64,000 bases of DNA. Source: Glandiceps talaboti. Lineage: Eukaryota > Hemichordata > Enteropneusta > Spengelidae. Under the pieces are notes generated by a model, which did no database searches, was not told the origin of the DNA, and was given only the letters and a program-made list of their open reading frames with translations. The translations under genes were made by a program, and so were the position numbers. Shown here piece by piece: positions 56,801 through 64,000 of this stretch. The stretch's first letter is position 1; the number at the start of each line of letters is the position of its first letter. The stretch is from assembly GCF_964340395.1 (NCBI RefSeq), contig NC_135562.1, forward strand, positions 23,320,673 through 23,384,672, written 5' to 3'.

Positions 56801-57253
56801 CAGTGTTCTCCACGAGGGGTTTTGGAGGGGCGCACCGCCCCTCTGTTTGTGTTGGCCGCCCCTTTGAAATATGTACCGCCCCTGTACTTTGTCGCACCGC
56901 CCCTTTGTTTCCGTTGTGTTGTCAGCTTCTTTAGATTTATTGTAATTGGCAATACTGCCACACTTGAAGCCACATTGAAGTGCGATTAGCACGTCTTGTA
57001 CTGTATGTGTTAAACGAATACAATTAATATGTCGGATTGTAACTTTTCACACCTCTTGCGGCTAATTAAGATAGACCGAGTTCATGTTTCTATAGTTTTA
57101 AAAAATAGCAAATTGACACTTCGGCCAAGTAAAAAAAAACATCAAAGTAACCCACACATCGCAACGCCATGTACTAGTATATAAACTGTGGTACATTCAC
57201 TGTATCGGCAGTTCATATCTGTAACTGCAGAAGAACAGACCAACACGATGTCT

Positions 57254-58320
57254 CAGGGCTCGAAATTCCCGCCGGCCCAGCGGCCCAGGGCAGGTGAAAA
57301 GTGGTGCTGGGCCGGTAAAATTTATGCACACCTGCCCAGTTGGGCCGGCGCTTTTGTTTTGAATACTTTATTATAAACTGCTTACTCTAATTTGGTCAAT
57401 AATTGTTATCGCAATCGTTTTGGGGTTTTATTTTTTGTTGATTTGTCTCTTGTAACTTAGCTTGTTTCGATCAAACCTAAGATTCTTCATTTCCGCATTG
57501 CCTAATGCCAGAATGGAATGACCTTTCAACCTCTCCATATATGGACATTCGCATCATAGGCACGTATTGGTTTGATTTGCATATCAATAGCAACCATGTG
57601 TTTCACTCATGTGACCAGCCATGTCATGTGTTCATGAAGTGGTATTTACCTCTGCGGGCCCTGACCTCGAAGTGACGTTACGTATGCTATTAAATGAAAG
57701 CTGTTGAATAAACATGAGCTTATTAAAGTTTGGATTTACGAAGTCTTCAAACAATGATACTCCAAATGAAAAGAAGAAGAAGCAAGAAAGAAAAGAAAGT
57801 GAGGGTGGTGACGGCGAGAAAGCTGGGAAGTTGCGTATGGAGAGTGATAATTTAGTGGCAATACCAAGTACATCGAAAGAGACTGAAAAGTCAAACAAAG
57901 ATGATGACGGAGATAGCAAACCGACAACGTTTTGGAAGCAGTATGAAAGGAAAAGAAAGCGAAAATTCCGTAAAGAATGGGAGAAAGAATATAAATGGTT
58001 GAAAAGAGAAGAGAAAGATGATGATGTCTCGGAAATGAAACGTGTGAAAACAGATTGGCGCAGTTCACTGAGTATCGATCGACTCATTAGATGCGTTACT
58101 ACGTATTGTATTGGATGGGCCAGAGAGTGAGGCTTTGTTGTGATCAGGGCATTAGACAGGTGGCTCAATAGTGGTACTTACCGTAGAAGACTTGATCTAA
58201 AGGACTAGTAACAAAATTAGTGAAAGGTGAATTGGGCAGGTAAAATTTTGGTTGGGCAGGTAAAATTTTCAACCACCTGCCCAATGGGCAGATGGGGGAA
58301 AAAACGAATTTCGAGGCCTG
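57254..58320 (+). mobile_element. hAT-like element (CAGGGCTCGAAATT ends) with a 5-bp duplication
   Basis: Left end CAGGGCTCGAAATTCCCGCC; complement of right end CAGGCCTCGAAATTCGTTTT. TGTCT flanks both sides (57249-57253, 58321-58325). GGCCGG / GGGCAGGT motifs recur near both ends. It belongs to the same terminus group as 49474-50502 and carries the truncated ORF 57714-58130. Confidence 0.85.
57714..58130 (+). CDS. Truncated hAT transposase N-terminus (138 aa)
   Basis: ATG at 57714, stop at 58128-58130. The protein begins MSLLKFGFTKSSNNDTPN, followed by a long charged, Lys/Glu-rich stretch, then FWKQYERKRKRKFRKEWEKE, YKWLKREEKDDDVSEMK. The FRKEW...Y.WL..E pattern is the usual entry to a TTF-type zinc finger of hAT transposases. 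The expected cysteines after MK are missing: the frame continues RVKTDWRSSLSI to a C-terminus unlike that domain. An internal deletion therefore removed the zinc finger, the RNaseH-like catalytic core and the dimerisation region. Nuclear and DNA-binding in intact relatives; probably not functional here. Confidence 0.55.
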   Translation: MSLLKFGFTKSSNNDTPNEKKKKQERKESEGGDGEKAGKLRMESDNLVAIPSTSKETEKSNKDDDGDSKPTTFWKQYERKRKRKFRKEWEKEYKWLKREEKDDDVSEMKRVKTDWRSSLSIDRLIRCVTTYCIGWARE

Positions 58321-58539
58321 TGTCTCTTGAGCGATTTGGTTTCAAAAGCAAACATGCATCGAGTTCTAACAACGAGAACGTGGATCCGCCAAGCGTCGAA
58401 AAGTGTGCGACCCGTCTCAGCCGCAATCCCCGTCACGTTCAACTCCGTCGAAGTCAACTGAAAGACATCGTACTTCCGGATGGTATCCTCAGTGGGCCGA
58501 GAAGTACAAGTGGTTGTACTATGAAGAGGGTGAAGGTGA

Positions 58540-59200
58540 GTTATATTACATATTTACCCATTATCTCCTCAAAGATCTATGATTTACCATGGTCCTTCAA
58601 TGTCGACCTCCGTATGTTTATATGGAGACAATCCCTGCGTTCTCGATCTCACGTAATTCCGCGTAATAACGAGCTGAAAGCTTTGTTATATGTGTTTGAT
58701 GCGATGTTCAAAAGGGCAAAAAGCCTCCAATCCAATGACGGGGATGTTTTTTCTGCCAACAAGATACATGTGTTAGGATATGGTATACTCTGAATGTTTC
58801 CGAGAGTCGAATATGTGTAGTAAACAATGTTTAGTTTAATAGCTTACATTCGTTGTCGACTGCATGCACTCGGTTGATTTGTCTTAGCATACAGCTCCAC
58901 GGTAGTAGTAAAGTGAACTTTTATTGGAGCATTGTATCATGTGACCGGTGTAGACAAATTACGTTTGTCGTCACATACGCACCATGTTTATGTTCATTTC
59001 ACGTGCTCAATATGGCGACTTACTCGGTAGAAAACACCGAATCCTTCTGTCGTAACATTGAAAACTATACCGTAGACAACCGGACTAGCCTGTTTTATCT
59101 AATTGAAAACGGTTTCATTATGTTCTGTCATAGGAATGTTTTGTAAAGTCTGTATGAAGTATCAACGATCGAAACCTTCCGGTGCATGGGTAAAATCGGG
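58540..59200. other. Spacer without clear gene
   Basis: Short plus-strand frames only (58853-59146). No repeat family recognised. Confidence 0.35.
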
Positions 59201-59204
59201 CATG

Positions 59205-59541
59205 TATGCAATGTATGTATGTATGTATGTATGTATGTATGTATGTGTGCGTTTGTATGTATGTATGTATGTATGTATGTGTGCGTTTGTATGTATGTAT
59301 GTATGTATGTATGTACATTGTATGTATGCATGCATTTAGGTATATGTATATATGTATGTGTGTATGTATGTATGTATGTATGTATGTATGTATGTATGTA
59401 TGTATGTATGTATGTATGTATGTATGTATGCATGCATTTAGGTATATGTATGTATGTATGTATATATGTATGTATGTATGTATGTATTGTATGTATGTAT
59501 GTATGTATGTATGTATGTATGTATGCATGCATTTAGGTATA

Positions 59542-59578
<37 letters not shown>

Positions 59579-59600
59579 ACGTGTGTATGTGTGTGGCTAT
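59205..59600. repeat. (TATG)n microsatellite ending in (GT)n
   Basis: Long GTAT tetranucleotide tract with periodic interruptions (GCATGCATTTAGGTATATGT three times), then (GT)n at about 59546-59575. The long frames on both strands (MYVCMYVC, HTYIHTYI) are repeat artefacts. Confidence 0.95.
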
Positions 59601-59629
59601 ATATATGTTATAAAAATAAATGTGTGTGG

Positions 59630-60480
59630 GGGGGGGCTTGAAAATTTCTGACCATGTGGAGGGGGGATCTGAATTTTTTTGGGTTATAAAGGGAGGAACT
59701 TGAAATCTAATTTTGTCATGATTCCTCCGACCCAAGGACTCCCTCACCCCAGAGGTCACTCATGCATTCAACCAACAATCAGATGCACCAACAACCTTTT
59801 TACTGTCATAATGGTATTGAACTTTTCTTAAATATTTTCACCCAATTCTAATTTGAGATGATATTGTCTTTTAAAGATGTGAAGTGTTTGCCAAGGTAGT
59901 CTACCATTGCCTTAAACTCCAAATCTCTCCTACCAATTATACTACCAGTAGATGTGCTGACCTTTACTACATGTATATAATGATGCCATTTAACTGTTTA
60001 AGAACATATTTCAACCCTATGTAAGTTATAAAGAATAGTTTCTGATACTTGACGGTGCTGTCTTGTAAAGCATGGATTGAGTTATTGCTTGAAAGGGTCT
60101 GAATAGCCTAAAAATTGGCTTTAAGAATAAAAATCCTCCAGGGCTTCTTGAGGGAGACCCCCTTGGACCCCACATGAGATGGACATATCCCAGTCTCAAT
60201 CTCTTCCCCTCTTACTGTCAAGATGCTATCAAAGTATATTTCAAAAGTATTTCAACCCTGTGTAGTTGCTTTTTACATGTTGGTGCTGTCTTGTAAAGCT
60301 TGGAAATTATTGCCTGAAAGGGCCTGAATAGTCTCAAAATTGACTTTTCAGAGTAAAAAACCCCCAGGGCTTCTAGGACCCCCCATAAGAGATGTACATA
60401 TTCTCTTCTCAAGCCTCCCCCCTACCTTTCACTGTCAAGATGCTCTTAAACTCCTTTTGGAATATATTTACCCTGTGTAG
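59630..60480. repeat. Diverged ~230-bp tandem units, C/G-run rich
   Basis: Phrases such as TGGTGCTGTCTTGTAAAGC, GAAAGGGCCTGAATAGTC and CCCCAGGGCTTCT recur at about 60050-60170 and 60260-60380. Phrases like CACTGTCAAGATGCT recur at 60215 and 60430. No gene. Confidence 0.6.
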
Positions 60481-60587
60481 TCGATAATTATAATTATGAT
60501 AGTGCTAACCCGGAATCTTATAAAGTAGATGCAAGACAGTCAAGCAGTCCACACTGAGTCACGATCAAAAAATACCTGTCATGTGAA

Positions 60588-60745
60588 TATTATATATATA
60601 TATATATATGGGGGGGGGGGGGGGGGTCATCATGTTTTAGAATTAAGTGCTAGGGGGTCAGCCTGTTTTTGGTTTTACCGGTGGGGGGGGGGTCAGTGAC
60701 TTTTTGTCGGCCCAGTTTAAGAATCCCCCCCCCCCCCGGCTGAAG
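60588..60745. repeat. (TA)n followed by G-runs and C-runs
   Basis: (TA)n at 60591-60608, then a G-run of about 17 at 60610-60626, another G-run at about 60683-60692 and a C-run at about 60725-60737. Similar G-runs occur at about 61404-61417, and C-runs at 61887-61898. These are candidate G-quadruplex sites. Confidence 0.85.
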
Positions 60746-61494
60746 AAACTGACTGGTCCCTAAGCTCACAAGCGACTTTAAACTGTGATCATTAGCACAT
60801 TCCTGATGTCGACTAAATTGTGTGTTTTGTTTAACTGTTAGTTGTCAGCCCCAACAATTTCCCCATAATTGTTCAAAATGTTTTGGGTTAGATTTCAAGC
60901 TAAGAGGTTGAATAGTCTGCACATACTTTAGTGTAATTACACGAGTACAGTTGTATTATACTGAGGCTCAGTACAGAGTGCAAAAGTGGCAAACGTTTGA
61001 GTGATAAATAACACAAACAAGTTTTTATTTTTTCGTTTACTCAGTTTTAATACATGAAACCAATAATTTTGATATCAGTCTTGACCCTTTTGAACTTTTA
61101 AGGTCATGTCCCCAGATAACCAGCTGTGAAAATGTAACTAGATTAATACATGCGATACTGAGCTGCCAAGTGAATCTGTTTACAGGGACATGATGATGAT
61201 GAGTGATAAATGCCAATGTTGTTATTTGGTGTTGTTATTTCCCATTCTATATTTTAGAGTGTAAAGTTGTAGTAGTGTTTATTTTTTATTTTTCAATTCC
61301 AAAATGTTTTACATTCATTGCAGGTAATGCAAGCAATAATATCCAAACTGAAAGTTGTCAAATTGAGAAACATATAATTCTACTTATGTTTTTTTTTAGC
61401 CAGGGGGGGGGGGGGGGTGTAAAAAGTGACCCTCCCTCAATTTCCTTTCTCTAACAAATGACAATGCCCTGTAAAAAGATTTTAATGAAAACTT

Positions 61495-61850
61495 TTTTAA
61501 CTGCCTCTCTGTGGCATAGTTGTTAGAGCTCAAGATTAGTAGTCAGGAGGTCCTGGGTTCAATCCCACTAGAAACAGATAATTTTTTTGTAGTAAGATCC
61601 CACCACATTGATAATTTTTAAAGGCATCACAGTGAGTTTGTGTTTGTATCAAAGCCTGTGTTTGGATCTATTGGCTGAGCTGAAGGCCAGAACTGCCAAA
61701 GCATAGATGGAGTGCACAACTGACAACCCCAGGGCTGATTGGTCAACATCTCCACTCCACCACATTATTACCAATATCTTGTAATGTTGTTCCCCCATTA
61801 CTACTGTGAGACCCACTCTGCTCCTCACACCAATTTCCATTTTCTAAAAT
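61495..61850 (+). mobile_element. tRNA-derived SINE
   Basis: The head looks like a tRNA: box A TGGCATAGTTG at 61512-61522, then TTAGAGC, and box B GGTTCAATCCC at 61556-61566. TGGG/CCCA can form a T-stem. Spacing between boxes (about 33 bp) fits RNA polymerase III promoters. It is followed by an unrelated body of uncertain length, so the right end given is approximate. Confidence 0.65.
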
Positions 61851-62530
61851 ATGGCCCTCCCTGAGGACCCATTTGGAAAAAGTACCCCCCCCCCCCCTTG
61901 TAATTTCTTAGGGCTCTATTACATAGCTATTCTGTCACCAATTTCAACTATTGGTTCCTATGTTGAGTGTTTTTTTCATGTTCATTTTGAGGTTAAAAAT
62001 GATGATTCAACGTTTTTCTGTTTGATGTTTATGTTGACAGGTCAGCCTTCAAAGTTGTATTACTCGACAAATCCAGTTCCTTCCCTACACATGAGACATA
62101 CAGTGTCACAATCCCCATCCACAGGCAGAATGGAAAGATATGAACAAACCATGCAGAGGTCAGGAAAAAAAAATCAGTGGACATCAGAGAGGTTCCCTTC
62201 TACATATTTTCCAGCATTAAAATTAAACCAGCTGATTCAGTAGCGAGTTTAATAGACACCGAGACTTTAAAAGAGGGACATCGCACCATTTCAACACAGA
62301 CAGTGCAGTGGTACAGATATTTCTCATGCAGAGATAATAAGACTTTATATATAGATGTAACCAATTTCTCGTCCAATCTCAACAAACACGAGTACTTGAA
62401 TTGCATAAAGTAATTTCTCTGGGCCTGAGGTTGTTGTTGTTGTCACTTTGGATACAAGTTCTCTGTCTGGGGAATACAGTAAGAATGAAACACTCGCCAC
62501 ACAAATATTTTGGAGTTTCCACACTTGTAT
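61850..62530 (+). other. Region with coding-like frames, no assignable gene
   Basis: After a pyrimidine-rich stretch, TTTATGTTGACAG precedes a stop-free Ser/Pro-rich frame (about 62041-62243). An overlapping frame is open to 62413 (VPFYIFSSIKIKPADS and on). Neither continues the Xkr protein in the required phase: that frame meets a TGA within about 25 codons. It may be a UTR, another gene's exon or chance. Confidence 0.3.
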
Positions 62531-62539
62531 ATATTATTA

Positions 62540-63460
62540 TTACAATCAAAATAAATATACTTATATACATCAATATCGACAGTGAATATATTACGAGTGG
62601 GATAATTAATAATGAAATAAATTAACTATCCAATATACAATCTATGCAATATAATCTTACAGGTTGAATAAATTAATTGCAGTAGTACAATAAATAAATT
62701 AATTGTTGAATGAATTAACTGCAATGCGGCGACAATATTACAATGAATTAATACCTAAATAATGTAATCTGTATATATCTTAAACTTAATTAACAATAGA
62801 GTTGATCAGTATCAAACACACAGTATTGCAATTCAATCAATCAATGATCTGTAATATACAAGTAGACTGGAATAAATTAATTACAATATGGCAGTAATAT
62901 TATAATGAACTGTTACTTGAATAAATTAATCATGATATGTCTTAAACTTAATTAACAATAGAGTTGATCAGTATCAAACACACAGTATTGCAATTCAATC
63001 AACCAGTGATCTGTAATTAATATACCAGTAGACAATTGATTTCGCAAGATTAAATAGATGAGATACTATACAATGAATTCAGAGTTTAGTTCATCAATAT
63101 TCCATTATGAAGTTTGCCAATCAATTCAATTAGTCTGAAGTGATTGATTCGTCCAATAATTTCACAATGTACACAATTGGATTTAAATGTTAGAAAAACT
63201 AAATAAGCACTCAATAATAAGAAGTTAACTTGCTTAGAAAAATACCTTAATTAATTGAGAATCAAGTTAACTACATGTATACTTATTCAATAATCTCTTA
63301 AATAATTTAGGAACAAAATATACTCTTAATTACTATAGCTCAAATCAGAATCAGCTGTTCCCCAAAGAAATCAAAATACAAGCTACTAAATAAATAAACT
63401 CTTAATAATTATGTACTAATAATTCATTGAATAACTTTGGAAAGAATAGTACATCAACTA
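62540..63460. repeat. AT-rich region with a 162-bp diverged duplication
   Basis: TAAACTTAATTAACAATAGA begins at 62781 and 62943, each followed by GTTGATCAGTATCAAACACA. AATAAATTAATT motifs recur throughout. Non-coding. Confidence 0.8.
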
Positions 63461-63804
63461 CTTATATACATCCGGAATAACGGAAACACAATACAAGTAT
63501 GTAAACATGAAACAACATGGTTCTAACAAAATACCCTAATACAACAAGGATACCAGTTTCATGGTGGCTTCATTCATACCATTTCACGTCACTTGTACTG
63601 CACAATTGCTAGTCTGTTATTGCCGATAAATGTCCGGAAGTTGTCAGGTTCAACGATTAGACAATAGTTCCGACATTCACACTCTGGCCTTTAATATGAC
63701 TTGCACTCGCACGCGTAACAGTTGAGCTATACTGGGCTGAACTTCCTATAATACTGCATACACAGCTATTTAACTCCAACAATAGTTACTGGTAAGTTCA
63801 CGAC

Positions 63805-63965
63805 ATGGACACCAATAACAATGACTTCACCAAGACAGTATACCTCCGGACGTTGTCAGGTTCAATAATAATGACTTCACCAAAACAGTATATCTCCGGA
63901 CGTTGTCAGGTTCAATAATAATGACTTCACCAAAACGGTATACCTCCGGACGTTGTCAGGTTCAA
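63805..63965. repeat. 50-bp tandem repeat, three copies
   Basis: TACCTCCGGACGTTGTCAGG recurs at 63841, 63891 and 63941 with AATAATGACTTCACCAAAAC between. A related phrase (TGTCCGGAAGTTGTCAGGTT) lies at about 63630. Confidence 0.9.
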
Positions 63966-64000
63966 CATTTCGACAAGTTCCGCCCACTTTCTGGCCTCCA

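Larger units (their letters stand above)
56801..58535 (+). mobile_element. Left part of a hAT-like element with a disrupted transposase-type gene
   Basis: Begins CAGTGTTCTCCACGAGGGG, the same end family as 26359. It has GCCCCTCTGTTTGTG / GCCCCTTTG motifs, a TATATAAAC box at about 57178, and an ATG at 57248 whose ORF is split by the element 57254-58320. I did not find the right terminus; it may lie beyond 58535 or be lost. Confidence 0.55.
57248..58535 (+). pseudogene. Transposase-type gene (TTF-like N-terminus) broken by an insertion after codon 2
   Basis: The start ATG TCT lies at 57248-57253. The coding sequence resumes at 58326 (LERFGFKSKHASSSNNENVD). A frameshift lies near 58390. The other frame then gives PSRSTPSKSTERHR, GWYPQWAEKYKWLYYEEGEG up to a GTGAGT donor at 58536. 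The W..QW...Y.WL pattern resembles the start of TTF-type zinc-finger domains found at the N-terminus of hAT transposases. The inserted element's own ORF starts with a related pattern (MSLLKFGF). The gene is clearly dead. Confidence 0.55.

Noticed and set aside
59118-59759. 213-codon frame of HTYIHTYI and plus-strand MYVCMYVC frames
   Set aside because: (TATG)n microsatellite translated in all frames.
62041-62160. Possible third Xkr exon (acceptor TTGACAG, donor-like GTCAGG)
   Set aside because: In the phase required by the 56373 donor it reaches TGA after about 25 codons, and the residues show no Xkr pattern.

Overview
The window is animal (metazoan) nuclear DNA: short exons with GT/AG borders, very long introns, non-LTR and Penelope-like retroelement pieces, many DNA-transposon remnants and huge minisatellite arrays. 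The style (frequent ACATGTAC motifs, hAT/pogo/TTAA elements, L2-like and Penelope-like retroelements) fits a marine invertebrate such as a hemichordate, lancelet, echinoderm or lophotrochozoan; the sequence alone does not settle which.

Two host genes are firmly recognisable, arranged head to head about 290 bp apart. On the minus strand a signal peptide peptidase gene (HM13/SPP) starts at 51874 and runs leftwards off the window. Five coding exons are visible (51674-51874, 28208-28306, 16738-16820, 12111-12199, 2337-2422), with matching splice phases, giving the first ~186 residues; the catalytic exons lie beyond base 1. On the plus strand an XK-related (Xkr) membrane protein gene starts at 52165, with exons 52165-52351 and 56190-56373 in matching phase; its large 3' exon is not seen. 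The short gap between the genes holds a perfect NRF1-type palindrome and is probably a bidirectional promoter.

The HM13 introns (2.4-51.7 kb) consist largely of tandem arrays, roughly 22 kb by my coordinates: units of 21, 30, 27, 31/36, 38/32, 63, 36, 30, 61, 38, 12 and 62 bp. Some carry transposon insertions, an inverted block, or a segmental duplication. One 61-bp array contains the 3' end and splice donor of HM13 exon 2 in four copies. A possible symmetric cassette exon (37027-37122) and a small intronless secreted Cys-rich ORF (44324-44668, plus strand) also lie in HM13 intron 1.

The Xkr introns (52.4-64 kb) are dense in nested DNA transposons: a foldback element with 9-bp target duplication (MULE-like) split by a hAT-like element; a transposase-type gene split at its second codon by another hAT-like element; and a deletion derivative carrying an unrelated pseudogene. 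A Penelope-like fragment at 45.8-46.35 kb ends with a hammerhead-ribozyme-like motif that has lost a key core base. No bacterial-type system (operon, CRISPR, defence island) is present.
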